NCBI RefSeq assembly: GCF_041320275.1
Contig: NZ_CP162023.1
Location: 1 to 64,000 of the forward strand
Direction of reading: 5' to 3'
DNA: 64,000 nt
DNA from: Mumia sp. Pv4-285
GTDB taxonomy: Bacteria > Actinomycetota > Actinomycetes > Propionibacteriales > Nocardioidaceae
How positions within the stretch are numbered: the stretch's first letter is position 1; every line of letters starts with the position of its first letter. The position numbers and the translations under genes are program-made. Below the pieces are notes generated by a model. The model was not told the DNA's origin. It did no database searches and saw only the letters and a program-made list of their open reading frames with translations. This document shows, one piece after another, positions 23,596 through 32,609 of this stretch.

Positions 23596-24372
23596 TCAAC
23601 GACCGGCGTACGTCGCGTTGCCGGGCCCGTCCTCGAGGAAGGACCGGATCGCGCTGCGCATGTCCTCGGTGTCGTACAACGCCGCAGCGATCGTCGTGAT
23701 CTCGGCATCGGCGGCAGCCACACCGCCCCGCTCGACCGCCCTCAGGACGTCCTTCGTCGCCGCGTGAGCGCGGGTCGGCCCCGAGGCCAGCGACGTCACC
23801 AGTGCCGCGACGGCATCGTCGAACTCGTCGACCGTGTGCACGCGGTTGACGACGCCCCACTGCTCGAGCGTCGCGGCGGCGTACAGGTCACCCGTCATCA
23901 CGAACTCCTTGGCGCGGCCGATGCCGGCCCGCGAGGCGAGGCGCTGGGTGCCGCCCATCGTGGGTGTCAGGCCGACGACCTTCTCGACGAGGCCGAACTT
24001 GGCCCGGTCCGAAGCGACGATGATGTCGCAGGCCAGCGCGACCTCGAGGGCCCAGGTGAGACAGAGCGCATGGGCGGCGAACACGACCGGGTAGTCGAGC
24101 GCGGCGATACGCAGCGGCAGCTCGAGCATCCGGTCGAAGAGGACCTTGCCCTCGGCCGCGGACGTCTGTGCGTCGAAGAGCGAGACGTCGACCCCGCCGG
24201 AGACGACCTTGCCCTCGGCGCGGATCAGGAGGGCGCGGGGTGGATCCGCTGCCAGCGCGTCGAGGGCGTCCTCGAACCCCTGGTGGAGCTCGAGCGAGTA
24301 GAGGTTGACCGGCGGTGCCGCGAACGTGAGGGTCGCGGCACCGCTCGGATCACGCGTCAGGGTGACAGTCAC
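23596..24372 (-). CDS. Enoyl-CoA hydratase/isomerase family protein
   Basis: A 258-aa crotonase-fold protein. The oxyanion-hole region reads KVVSGGVDVSLF, and the second region ALEVALACDIIVASDRAKFG is typical of the fold, followed by LTPTMGGTQRLASRAG. The usual catalytic Glu pair of true hydratases is not obvious: the first site has Leu/Cys (HALCLTWALEVAL) rather than the common A-x-x-G-G-G pattern. It may act on another CoA thioester. It starts with GTG 2 nt after the stop of the upstream membrane-protein gene, so the two are co-transcribed. Confidence 0.8.
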   Translation of the reverse strand: MTVTLTRDPSGAATLTFAAPPVNLYSLELHQGFEDALDALAADPPRALLIRAEGKVVSGGVDVSLFDAQTSAAEGKVLFDRMLELPLRIAALDYPVVFAAHALCLTWALEVALACDIIVASDRAKFGLVEKVVGLTPTMGGTQRLASRAGIGRAKEFVMTGDLYAAATLEQWGVVNRVHTVDEFDDAVAALVTSLASGPTRAHAATKDVLRAVERGGVAAADAEITTIAAALYDTEDMRSAIRSFLEDGPGNATYAGR

Positions 24373-24374
24373 CC

Positions 24375-24983
24375 TCAGATCTTGTCGGACGTCCGCTCAG
24401 GTCCCGAGTCGGGGTCGTCTCCGAGGTGTGCACCACCCGTGCCCAGGTCCTGGCCCTCAGGGGGCTGGGGGGCGGACGGACTCGGAGGAACGACGACCTT
24501 CTCGGTCGGCCGGACCGGCTCCGGAGGCGGCGGAGGCGGCGTGTAGCTGCCGCCCGACGGTGACGACGTCAACTTCTTGACGGCGAACGCGATCGCGCCA
24601 CCGATCGCGGCGACGAAGAAGAGCTTGCGTACGCGGTGCTTCTTCTTCGGCTTGCCCAACGACTCCGCATCGGCGTCCGCCTGCTCCTGAGCCTTCACCG
24701 CTGCCGCTGCCGCAGCAAGGGCGGCGAGCTCGGCAGCACGCTTGCGCGCCTTCTTGGCCTGGCGCTTGGACAGGTCCGCGGCCGCCTTGGCTCGCTCCTG
24801 CGTGTCGGTGACCGTCTGGGCCACCACCGGGGCGGCAGCCTCGCGGGCTTCGCCGACCTTGGGACCGACGGTGCTGACGAGGGAGTCCGCCGCGTCCGAG
24901 ACGGACTGGGAGGCACTCTCCCAGAGGTCTCCGGCCTTGTCGGCGAGCACCTCGCTCTTGGACTTCTTCTTACGCAGCAACAT
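24375..24983 (-). CDS. CwsA/DUF5324-like membrane protein next to ppiA
   Basis: A 202-aa protein with a basic start (MLLRKKKSKSEVLADKAGD), an Ala/Lys-rich, probably coiled region to about residue 105, a single transmembrane helix KLFFVAAIGGAIAFAVKKL (about 118-137), and a Pro-rich tail. It lies between tRNA-Ala and the cyclophilin gene and divergent from the latter, as do mycobacterial cwsA and the Streptomyces DUF5324 gene. Layout and position agree; direct sequence identity is weak by eye. CwsA helps place Wag31 and CrgA at poles and septa, so a division role is plausible but inferred. GGAAAGG lies before ATG 24983. Confidence 0.6.
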   Translation of the reverse strand: MLLRKKKSKSEVLADKAGDLWESASQSVSDAADSLVSTVGPKVGEAREAAAPVVAQTVTDTQERAKAAADLSKRQAKKARKRAAELAALAAAAAAVKAQEQADADAESLGKPKKKHRVRKLFFVAAIGGAIAFAVKKLTSSPSGGSYTPPPPPPEPVRPTEKVVVPPSPSAPQPPEGQDLGTGGAHLGDDPDSGPERTSDKI

Positions 24984-25112
24984 GATGGGCCTTTCCGTGG
25001 AACGGCGTGGTCTCTGTCCACCGTACCGATCTGGCGGTGCCACCGCTGATGGCTCGGGTCTGGGACCTGCGTGGGAGGATGGACGGCAGAAGCACCGAAA
25101 CGAGAGGCAACC

Positions 25113-25634
25113 GTGGCTGACCAGTCTGTGACCCTGAAGACCAACCGTGGTGACATCACCATCACGCTCTTCCCCGACCACGCACCCAAGACCGTGGAGA
25201 ACTTCGTGGGTCTGGCGACCGGTTCCAAGACCTGGCGCGATCCGAGCACCGGTGAGGAGAGCAACGCCCCGCTGTACGACGGGACGACCTTCCACCGGGT
25301 CATCGACCAGTTCATGATCCAGGGCGGCGACCCGCTCGGCACCGGCACCGGCGGCCCGGGCTACCAGTTCGAGGACGAGTTCCACCCCGAGCTCCAGTTC
25401 GATCGTCCCTACCTGCTCGCGATGGCCAACGCCGGCCCGGGCACGAACGGCTCGCAGTTCTTCATCACCACTGTGGCGACGCCGCACCTCAACCGCCGCC
25501 ACACGATCTTCGGCGAGGTCGCCGACGACGAGAGCAAAGCGGTCGTCGATGCGATCGGCAGCACCCCGACCGGCCGCATGGACCGTCCGTCCCAGCCGGT
25601 CGTGATCGAGTCGGTCGTCGTCTCCGAGGCCTGA
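25113..25634 (+). CDS. ppiA: Cyclophilin-type peptidyl-prolyl isomerase
   Basis: A 173-aa single-domain cyclophilin that catalyses cis-trans isomerisation of X-Pro bonds. Family residues are present in [20 protein letters not shown] (catalytic Arg and Gln), [17 protein letters not shown] and [12 protein letters not shown]. It has no signal peptide, so it is cytoplasmic, like M. tuberculosis PpiA (Rv0009), which has the same location. GTG at 25113, with AGAGG just upstream, is preferred over the in-frame ATG at 25071, which would add 14 poorly conserved residues. Confidence 0.95.
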   Translation: MADQSVTLKTNRGDITITLFPDHAPKTVENFVGLATGSKTWRDPSTGEESNAPLYDGTTFHRVIDQFMIQGGDPLGTGTGGPGYQFEDEFHPELQFDRPYLLAMANAGPGTNGSQFFITTVATPHLNRRHTIFGEVADDESKAVVDAIGSTPTGRMDRPSQPVVIESVVVSEA

Positions 25635-25659
25635 GCACCCTGAACCGGACGCCACGGCG

Positions 25660-26565
25660 ATGACCCAACCCCCGCACGAGGCCGGGGCGACACCTCGACA
25701 GGTGCCGCCCCGGTGCTACCTGCACCCCGACCGCGAGACCTACATCGCGTGCCAGCGTTGTGGCCGGCCGATCTGCCCGGACTGCATGCACGAGGCGTCG
25801 GTGGGCTACCAGTGCCCCAACTGCCTGCGTGCGGGGCAGGCGCAGGTGCGCCAGGCCCGTACGGCCGGTGGGGGGCTCGTCCCCGGACGGCCGGGTGTGG
25901 TGTCGACCACGCTGATCGGCATCAACGTCGTCGCCTACGTCCTGATGATGGCGACCGGCGGCCTCGGCGACAGCGTGCTGTGGTCGTGGGGCGTCATGCT
26001 CGGCGACACGGCGGTCTTCGCCAACGGCGAGTCGCTCGAGGTGCTGCGGGGTGTCGCCGACGGCGCCTACTGGCGGCTGCTCACGTCGGCGTTCCTGCAC
26101 GCCAGCGTGCTGCACATCGCGTTCAACATGTATGCGCTGTACCTCTTCGGGCCCGTGCTCGAGCGCTACCTGGGCACGGTGCGGTTCGTTGCCGCCTACC
26201 TGACCTCGGCGGTCGCGGCATCGGTGTTCGTCTACGTGCTGACGCCGCCCAACGTGCCGACGCTCGGTGCTTCAGGGGCGATCTTCGCACTGTTCGGGAT
26301 GGCGCTGGTCATCATGTTCAAGCAGGGACAGGACGTCCGCGGACTTCTCGCGCTGGTCGCCATCAACGTGGTGATCACGTTCCTGCCCGGCCTGGACATC
26401 AGCTGGCAGGGCCACCTCGGCGGGTTCGTGACCGGCCTCGTGCTCGGTGCGGCGTTCGCCTACGCGCCCCGCGCGCGTCGGGCGCTCGTCCAGTACGCGG
26501 CGTTCGGTGCCGTGTGGGTCGGGATCGTCGCCGTGACGATCCTGCGGACGCTCCAGCTGAGCTAG
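25660..26565 (+). CDS. Rhomboid-family intramembrane serine protease with N-terminal zinc-binding domain
   Basis: A 301-aa protein. Residues about 18-60 form a B-box-like zinc-binding module (CYLHPDRETYIACQRCGRPI with further Cys pairs in CPDC and CPNC). Six transmembrane segments follow with the rhomboid catalytic Ser in GASGAIF (about residue 206) and the catalytic His in WQGHLGGF. HIAFNMYALYLFG carries the conserved Asn. It cleaves membrane proteins within the bilayer; the substrate is unknown. It is 25 bp downstream of the cyclophilin gene, on the same strand, as in mycobacteria and Streptomyces. Confidence 0.93.
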   Translation: MTQPPHEAGATPRQVPPRCYLHPDRETYIACQRCGRPICPDCMHEASVGYQCPNCLRAGQAQVRQARTAGGGLVPGRPGVVSTTLIGINVVAYVLMMATGGLGDSVLWSWGVMLGDTAVFANGESLEVLRGVADGAYWRLLTSAFLHASVLHIAFNMYALYLFGPVLERYLGTVRFVAAYLTSAVAASVFVYVLTPPNVPTLGASGAIFALFGMALVIMFKQGQDVRGLLALVAINVVITFLPGLDISWQGHLGGFVTGLVLGAAFAYAPRARRALVQYAAFGAVWVGIVAVTILRTLQLS

Positions 26566-26575
26566 CGCGCTCGCC

Positions 26576-27340
26576 TCACTGGTCGACGCGGGTCGCGTAC
26601 TTGAGGTCGACCGTCCCCGAGTAGGCGGGTGCCACGATCTCGGTCTTGGAGTCGATCTCCAGGCCCAGCTGGTAGCGGTCGGCATAGTCGCGATAGATCT
26701 CCACCGCGCCGGACCGGCTCAGCCCGGCGTACAGGTCGGAGACGTCGCCGACGCCCTCGATCACGTACGGCGGTGAGTAGGGGACGCCGTTGAGGATGAC
26801 GGTGTTGCCGACGCACTTGATGCCGGTGGTCGAGATGAGCCGCTGCCCCTGGAGCGTGACCGCCGAGGCGCCGCCCTCCCACAAGGCGTTGACGAAGGCC
26901 TGGATGTCCTGCTGGTGGACGACGAGGAGGTTGGGGTCGAGCCCCGGCTCGTCGACCTCACGGGGCGCGTCCTCGAGGACGACCCTCAGCCCCGGACCGG
27001 TGACTTCGGTGAATCCCGCCGGCCCTCTGAGCTGGCGGACCTCGCGCCGGGCCTCGACGACGTCACGGTTGTCGACCTCGTCGGTCAGAGACTCGATCTG
27101 CCGACCGAGGTCGTCGACCACCTGCTGCTGCGAGGCGACCTTGTCGCGCCGCTGGTCGAGCAGCGTCGGGAGGTCGGTGACCTCCTTGCGGAGGTCGTCG
27201 CCTTCGGCGCTGATCGCGCTGGTCACCAGGAGGACACCGGCGAGCGCGGTGGTCACGGGCACGGCGATCCGCCACGGGCTGTGCCGCCACGTACGAAGCC
27301 GCTTGCGGGGCCCCGTCGCATCGTCGTCCTGGACCGTCAC
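26576..27340 (-). CDS. DUF881 membrane-anchored protein
   Basis: A 254-aa protein with a short cytoplasmic N-terminus, one transmembrane helix (about 25-45, IAVPVTTALAGVLLVTSAIS), a predicted coiled coil (about 50-105) and the DUF881 domain. That domain is recognised by GPAGFTEVTGPGLRVVLEDA, NLLVVHQQDIQAFVNALWEG, and ALTLQGQR-like AVTLQGQRL. In M. tuberculosis Rv0012 sits beside crgA, and a cell-envelope or division link is suggested by context only. The start is GTG after GAAGGAGAG. The 3' end is 10 bp from the convergent rhomboid gene. Confidence 0.88.
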   Translation of the reverse strand: MTVQDDDATGPRKRLRTWRHSPWRIAVPVTTALAGVLLVTSAISAEGDDLRKEVTDLPTLLDQRRDKVASQQQVVDDLGRQIESLTDEVDNRDVVEARREVRQLRGPAGFTEVTGPGLRVVLEDAPREVDEPGLDPNLLVVHQQDIQAFVNALWEGGASAVTLQGQRLISTTGIKCVGNTVILNGVPYSPPYVIEGVGDVSDLYAGLSRSGAVEIYRDYADRYQLGLEIDSKTEIVAPAYSGTVDLKYATRVDQ

Positions 27341-27448
27341 GGGTGCTCTCCTTCTCGACCCCGAGGTGCGACGACTACGCTAGCGGACAGAACCAACTGT
27401 CCTCGCCGCCCCGTCAGGGGTGCGCCCTTCCCTGTCGAGGTGTCCTGA

Positions 27449-27742
27449 GTGTCCGAAGCCGAGTCCAACAAGTCCGCAGCGCGGTCCGGAAACCCCGCGA
27501 AGCGCGAGGCAGCGGCCGCGCCCGCCAAGGAGCCCCGCAAGAACGCCAAGCCGGTCAAGATCGGCAACCGCTGGGCTGCGCCGCTGATGATCGCGTGTGC
27601 CGTGATCGGTCTGCTGTGGATCGTCGCCTTCTACGTGGCGGGCAACGAGATCCCCGGCATGAAGGATCTCGGCTCGTGGAACCTCGTCGTCGGGATGGGC
27701 TTCATCGTCGCCGCCTTCGGCTTCGCGATGAAGTGGGAATGA
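27449..27742 (+). CDS. crgA: Cell division protein CrgA
   Basis: A 97-aa septal membrane protein that interacts with FtsZ, penicillin-binding proteins and, in mycobacteria, CwsA. It has a basic, Ala-rich cytoplasmic half (1-40) and two helices: PLMIACAVIGLLWIVAFYVA and VVGMGFIVAAFGFAMKW. The loop NEIPGMKDLGSWN is the strongly conserved CrgA signature. It starts with GTG at 27449. It is divergent from DUF881 and convergent with pknB, with a shared terminator after it. Confidence 0.95.
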   Translation: MSEAESNKSAARSGNPAKREAAAAPAKEPRKNAKPVKIGNRWAAPLMIACAVIGLLWIVAFYVAGNEIPGMKDLGSWNLVVGMGFIVAAFGFAMKWE

Positions 27743-27817
27743 CGCGTTCCTGAACGACCGCGCGACCGACTTACACCGGTGTAGTTCTCCACATTGGGGA
27801 TAACACCTGTGGACGAC

Positions 27818-27850
27818 GAAGGCCCTGGGATCACCGATCCCAGGGCCTTC
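27818..27850. terminator. Bidirectional terminator between crgA and pknB
   Basis: A perfect 15-bp stem (27818-27832 with 27836-27850, core GGCCCTGGGATC) with a 3-nt loop. Both genes converge on it. Just before it is a TCCACA/TGTGGA inverted pair (27788-27793 and 27808-27813) enclosing a 9-mer that matches an oriC DnaA-box variant. Confidence 0.9.
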
Positions 27851-27866
27851 GGCGTACGAGCGAGCG

Positions 27867-29678
27867 CTATCCGCCGTCACCCTCCGGGTCGAACGGGTCC
27901 GGCGGAGGCTCGACCGGATCCTCCGGGACCGTCGGGTCGGTCGTCTCCGGTCCCGTGGACACCGTGAGGATGATCTGCGCGCCCGGGTCGGCCTGCTCGC
28001 CGGCACCGGGGATCTGCTCCGTGACGGTCCCCGCGGGCTGGTCGGACTGGGTCTCGATGACCCGCACCTCGAAGCCGGCGTCCTTGAGGATCTGCTCGGC
28101 CTCGTCGCGCATCTTGCCGACGACGTCGGGGACGTCGGTCTTGCCGGCGGAGACGGTCAGCGTCACCGACGTCCCGGGATCGACCTTCTCGCCCGGGACC
28201 GGGTCGGTCTTGAGGACCTCGTTCTTGGGGGCGTCGTCCTGCTGCTCGACGACCTCGGCCTTCAGGCCCAGCGCGTCGAGCTCCTCACGCGCCTGCTTGG
28301 CCTTCTTGCCGATGAGGTACGGGATCTCCACCAGCTCGGGTCCGGTGCTGACGACCATGTTGACGGTCGTGTCGGCGCCCTTGGGAACGTCGATCCCTGC
28401 GACCGGGTCGGTGGAGATGACATTGCCGGCCTCGACGTCGGCACTCGGCTGCTCCGTGACGTCGCCCAGGGTGAAGCCGTACTCGTCGCCCGTGAGCCGG
28501 CGCTCGGCGGCATCGCGGTCCATGTTGGTGACGTCGGGCATCGCGACCTTCGCCACGGGTGGCGGGTCGTTGCCGGCGATCAGCTTGGGGATGCCCCAGG
28601 CGGCGAGCCCGACCACCAGGAGGGCGACGACCGCCGACAGGATCCAGATCCAGCGCTTGCTCTTGCCCTCGTCCTCGTCGTCGGCAGACGGGAGCACGGC
28701 CGGCGCCAGGGCTTCGGTGGCCGGCGCGGCGGCGACAGCGGCGTACTGGGCCGTCGGTGCGGCGGACGCCGCCGTGGGCTGCCCGGCGAGGACACGCTCG
28801 ATGTCGGAGCGCATCGCGGCTGCGCTCTGGTAGCGCTCGTCGGTGCGCTTGGCGAGCGCCGTCGCCACAACCCGGTCGATCGCGGGCGTGACCTCGGGAT
28901 TGAACGCGGACGGCGGCGGCGCCTGCTCGCGGACGTGCTGGAGGGCGACCGACAGCGGGCTGTCGCCCTGGAACGGGGGCCTGCCGGTCAGCAGCTCGTA
29001 CAGGAGGCAACCGGTCGAGTAGATGTCGCTGCGGGCGTCGACGGTCTCACCACGCGCCTGCTCGGGCGAGAGGTATTGCGCGGTGCCGACGACGGCCGCA
29101 GTCTGGGTCATCGCCGAGGAGGTGTCGGCGATCGCTCGCGCGATGCCGAAGTCCATCACCTTGACCTGACCCGACGGGGTCAGCATCACGTTGGCGGGCT
29201 TGATGTCGCGGTGGATGATGCCGGCGCGGTGGCTGTAGTCGAGGGCCGCCAGGATGTCGGCGGTGATCTCGAGGGTGCGCTCGGGCAGGATCTTGCGGCC
29301 CTCGCGCTCCATCTCGCGCAGCAGGTCGCGCAGCGTGCGTCCCTCGACGTACTCCATCACGATGAACGGCACGGTGTGGCCGTCGGGACCGGTGGCCTCA
29401 CCCGTGTCGTACACGGCGACGATGGACGGGTGGTTGAGGGCCGCCGCGGACTGGGCTTCACGCCTGAACCGGGCGAGGAAGGTCGGATCGCTGGCCAGGT
29501 CGGTGCGGAGGCGCTTGATCGCCACCGTGCGGCCGAGCCGCAGGTCACGGCCGATCCGGACCTCGGCCATGCCGCCACTGCCCAGCAGGCCACCGATCTC
29601 GTAGCGGTCGCCGAGGCGTCCGTACGCTCCTGGAGGCCCTGCGTAGCCCTGTCCGGGGCCGGTGGGCGTTTCGGTCAT
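27867..29678 (-). CDS. pknB: Ser/Thr protein kinase PknB with three PASTA domains
   Basis: A 603-aa receptor kinase that senses cell-wall fragments and regulates growth and division. Kinase domain (about 25-290): glycine loop GSGGMAEV, Lys55 in AIKRL, catalytic Asp158 in HRDIKPAN, DFG at 176-178, and activation-loop Thr191 and Thr193 in MTQTAAVVGTA, the pair autophosphorylated in M. tuberculosis PknB. A transmembrane helix (about 345-365) is followed by three extracellular PASTA repeats and an acidic Pro-rich tail; mycobacterial PknB has four PASTA repeats. It is the last gene of the fhaA-fhaB-pstP-rodA-pbpA-pknB operon, and no pknA lies beside it. Confidence 0.96.
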   Translation of the reverse strand: MTETPTGPGQGYAGPPGAYGRLGDRYEIGGLLGSGGMAEVRIGRDLRLGRTVAIKRLRTDLASDPTFLARFRREAQSAAALNHPSIVAVYDTGEATGPDGHTVPFIVMEYVEGRTLRDLLREMEREGRKILPERTLEITADILAALDYSHRAGIIHRDIKPANVMLTPSGQVKVMDFGIARAIADTSSAMTQTAAVVGTAQYLSPEQARGETVDARSDIYSTGCLLYELLTGRPPFQGDSPLSVALQHVREQAPPPSAFNPEVTPAIDRVVATALAKRTDERYQSAAAMRSDIERVLAGQPTAASAAPTAQYAAVAAAPATEALAPAVLPSADDEDEGKSKRWIWILSAVVALLVVGLAAWGIPKLIAGNDPPPVAKVAMPDVTNMDRDAAERRLTGDEYGFTLGDVTEQPSADVEAGNVISTDPVAGIDVPKGADTTVNMVVSTGPELVEIPYLIGKKAKQAREELDALGLKAEVVEQQDDAPKNEVLKTDPVPGEKVDPGTSVTLTVSAGKTDVPDVVGKMRDEAEQILKDAGFEVRVIETQSDQPAGTVTEQIPGAGEQADPGAQIILTVSTGPETTDPTVPEDPVEPPPDPFDPEGDGG

Positions 29679-29751
29679 CGTCTCCTGCTTCCTTCATGGC
29701 AACTGCTCAAAAATAGCGGCTCGGCGGTGAGATGCCGTGTGCGAGGCCACG

Positions 29752-31227
29752 TCATCGGCCGATCACCGCCTCGATGATCGACTTCGCGATGGGTCCGGCG
29801 AGGCGGCCGCCGGAGATGTCGTCGCGTCCCGTGCTGGACGACTCGACCACCACCGCGACGGCGACCTTGGGGTCGTCGGCAGGGGCGAACGAGACGAACC
29901 ACGCGTAGGGAGGACGGTCAGGCGTGGACTGTGCAGTCCCCGTCTTGCCACCGACCTCGACGCCCGAGATCGCGGCCGGTGCGCCGGTGCCGTTGTCCAC
30001 CACGTCGACCATCATCTGGCTGAGGCTGGCAGCCGTCCCGCCGGAGATCGCGTCCCTGATCTTCTCGGGCTCGGCGGTCTCAATGGTCTTGAGATCCGGG
30101 GAGCGCACGGTCGAGACGAGGTAGGGCTGCATCAGCGCGCCGCCGTTCGCGATCGCGCCGGTCGCCATCGCCATCTGCAAGGGGGTCGCCGACACCTCGA
30201 ACTGCCCGATGCCGCTCTGCGCGAGCTGCGGGGGCTCGAGCTCGACGTCGGGATCTTGCGTGAACTGGCTCGGGTTGCTGGGGACCTGGTCGATCGGGCG
30301 GCGCGAGAAGCCGAACGCGTCAGCCTGCTCCTGCATCCCGGCCTGACCGACCTGCATCGCCAGGTCGCCGAAGGTGACGTTGCAGGACACCTCGAGCGCC
30401 TGCGTGAGCGTGATCTTGTTGCCGCCGCAGTTGCCGCCGCCCTGGTTGACCAGCTCGTACGACCCGAAGCCGGGCGCCGAGAGCGACGACCCGCCCTTGA
30501 CCGTGCTGTCGGGCTTGAGGCCGAGCTTCTCCATCGCGGCCGCCGCGGTGACGATCTTGAAGGTCGACCCCGGCGGCAGGCTCTGCTGGGTGCTGCGGTT
30601 GAGCATCGGCTGGTTGTCGTTGGCGTTGAGCCGCTCCCACGCGTCGGACACGGCACTCAGGTCGTGGCTCGCGAGCACGTTGGGGTTGTACGTCGGGGTG
30701 CCGGTCATCGCGAGAACGGCCCCGGTGCTCGGGTCGATGGCGACGGCGGCGCCCTTGGCGTCACCGGGCAGGTCGGCGAGGCCCTCTGCTGCGGCGCGCT
30801 GCGCCTTGCGGTTGACCGTCAGCGAGACGCTGCCGCCGCGGGGCTGGTTGGAACCGATGAGGTCGACCACACGGTTGACGAACAGGCGGCTGTCGCTGCC
30901 CGACAGGATCGAGTTCTGGGACTGCTCGAGCGCGCTGCGTCCGTACGTGTAGCTGAAGTAGCCGGTGATGTCGGCGTACAGCTTGCCGTCGGGATAGCGA
31001 CGCTGGAACTGCCACTGGTCGTCGACCGGGACGCTCTCGGCGATCGGACGGTCGCCGACCAGGATCGGACCGCGCTCGCGGGAGAACTCCTCGTCGATGA
31101 CGCGGCGGTTGCCGTTCTTGGCGTTCAGCGTCTCGGCGTCGACGAACTGGATGTAGTTGACGGCGAGGAGCAGCGACACGAAGAGCGCCAGGCACACGAG
31201 CGACATCACGCGGATCGGCCGGTTCAC
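29752..31227 (-). CDS. pbpA: Penicillin-binding protein PbpA (class B transpeptidase)
   Basis: A 491-aa D,D-transpeptidase that cross-links peptidoglycan with its partner glycosyltransferase RodA. An N-terminal membrane anchor (about 8-28) precedes the dimerisation domain and the catalytic domain. Motifs present are S221-T-F-K224 in LPPGSTFKIVT, SCN in LEVSCNVTFG, and KTGT in VGGKTGTAQS. Its GTG start overlaps the rodA stop by 4 bp. In mycobacteria PbpA is phosphorylated by PknB; its neighbour here is that kinase. Confidence 0.96.
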   Translation of the reverse strand: MNRPIRVMSLVCLALFVSLLLAVNYIQFVDAETLNAKNGNRRVIDEEFSRERGPILVGDRPIAESVPVDDQWQFQRRYPDGKLYADITGYFSYTYGRSALEQSQNSILSGSDSRLFVNRVVDLIGSNQPRGGSVSLTVNRKAQRAAAEGLADLPGDAKGAAVAIDPSTGAVLAMTGTPTYNPNVLASHDLSAVSDAWERLNANDNQPMLNRSTQQSLPPGSTFKIVTAAAAMEKLGLKPDSTVKGGSSLSAPGFGSYELVNQGGGNCGGNKITLTQALEVSCNVTFGDLAMQVGQAGMQEQADAFGFSRRPIDQVPSNPSQFTQDPDVELEPPQLAQSGIGQFEVSATPLQMAMATGAIANGGALMQPYLVSTVRSPDLKTIETAEPEKIRDAISGGTAASLSQMMVDVVDNGTGAPAAISGVEVGGKTGTAQSTPDRPPYAWFVSFAPADDPKVAVAVVVESSSTGRDDISGGRLAGPIAKSIIEAVIGR

Positions 31228-32609
31228 AGCTTCACCACCTGGGTCGCGTCGTCCATCTGGAGCGGGGCGGACTCCGGCGGCGGGCGACGGCTCTGGTCGC
31301 TGATGCGCAGCAGCAGGGCGATGATCGCCCAGTTCGCGAGGATCGACGATCCGCCGTACGACATGAACGGCGTCGTCAGACCGGTCAACGGGATGACCCG
31401 GGTGACGCCGCCGACGACGACGAAGACCTGGAGCGCGATCGAGACGGCGAGGCCTGCCGCGAGGAGCTTGCCGAACGCGTCACGGCACAGCAGCGCCGTG
31501 CGCAGGCCACGCTCGACGATCAGGGCGTACATGAGGATGACCGCCATCGCCCCGGCCAGGCCCAGCTCCTCGCCGATCGAGGCGAAGATGAAGTCGGAGT
31601 AGCCGAACGGCGTGATCTCGGGGCTGCCCTGCCCCAGCCCGCGACCGAGGAGACCGCCCCAGGCCATGCCGTACAGGCCCTGCACCAGCTGGAACGTGCT
31701 GTCGCTCACCGGGAACGGGTGGAGCCATGCGTCGATCCGCGACTGCACGTGGCTGAACGTCATCGCGGCGAACGTCGCACCACCGAGGAACAGCGTGGTG
31801 CCGACGACGAGCCAGCCGGGCCGCTCGGTCGCGATGTAGAGCATCACGACGAACAGGCCGAAGAAGAGCAGCGAGGAACCGAGGTCGCGCTGGAAGACGA
31901 GGACGCCGAGGCTGACGAGCCAGGCGACGAGGATCGGGCCGAGGTCGCGTCCACGGGGGAAGTCGATGCCCATGAACCGGCGACCCGCCAGAGCGAGGGC
32001 GTCGCGCTTCACGACGAGGTAGCCGGCGAAGAAGATGGCGAGGCAGATCTTGGCGAACTCGCCCGGCTGCAGGCTGAACGCACCGACGCGGACCCAGATG
32101 CGGGCGCCGTTGATCTCGGTGCCGATCACGGGAAGGAGCGGCAGGAGCAGCAGCACGAACGCGACGAGTCCGAAGGTGTAGGTGAAGCGCTGGAGCTTGC
32201 GGTGGTCGCGCACGATCAGCAGGACGGCGACGAACAGCGCGAGACCCAGCACCGTCCACAGCACCTGCCTGCCCGCGAACTGGTTGGCGTCGGCGCCGGA
32301 CTTGTCGATCTCGGCGAGGTCGATCCGGTAGATCATCGCCACGCCCAGGCCATTGAGGGTGACGACGAGCGGCACGAGCACCGGGTCGGCGTACGGGGCG
32401 ATGAACCGCACCACGAGATGGGTGGCGACCGCGATCACGACGAGGCACACCGAGAGACCGACCACGAACCCGGGGATCTTGTCGCGGGCTCCGAGCCCGA
32501 CCGCACAGAACGCGGCGATCACGATGCACAGTGCCAGGGCGACGAGGACCGCCTCGGCGCCTCGGCGCTTGCGGTAGACGACGGCGCTGGAGGGAGTCGG
32601 TGTGCTCAT
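31224..32609 (-). CDS. rodA: RodA/FtsW-family SEDS peptidoglycan glycosyltransferase
   Basis: A 461-aa membrane protein with about 12 helices that polymerises lipid II into glycan strands. SEDS features include GARIWVRVGAFSLQPGEFAK, with the conserved Gln-Pro-Gly-Glu, VFQRDLGSSLLFFG with the essential Asp, FIFASIGEELGLAG, and GLTTPFMSYGGSS. A longer frame begins at 32663, but ATG at 32609 overlaps the pstP stop (ATGA) and is the coupled start. RodA and PbpA form a synthase pair. Confidence 0.96.
   Translation of the reverse strand: MSTPTPSSAVVYRKRRGAEAVLVALALCIVIAAFCAVGLGARDKIPGFVVGLSVCLVVIAVATHLVVRFIAPYADPVLVPLVVTLNGLGVAMIYRIDLAEIDKSGADANQFAGRQVLWTVLGLALFVAVLLIVRDHRKLQRFTYTFGLVAFVLLLLPLLPVIGTEINGARIWVRVGAFSLQPGEFAKICLAIFFAGYLVVKRDALALAGRRFMGIDFPRGRDLGPILVAWLVSLGVLVFQRDLGSSLLFFGLFVVMLYIATERPGWLVVGTTLFLGGATFAAMTFSHVQSRIDAWLHPFPVSDSTFQLVQGLYGMAWGGLLGRGLGQGSPEITPFGYSDFIFASIGEELGLAGAMAVILMYALIVERGLRTALLCRDAFGKLLAAGLAVSIALQVFVVVGGVTRVIPLTGLTTPFMSYGGSSILANWAIIALLLRISDQSRRPPPESAPLQMDDATQVVKL

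Noticed and set aside
29737-31602. A 621-aa plus-strand frame over pbpA
   Set aside because: Antisense to PbpA, whose three catalytic motifs are all intact.
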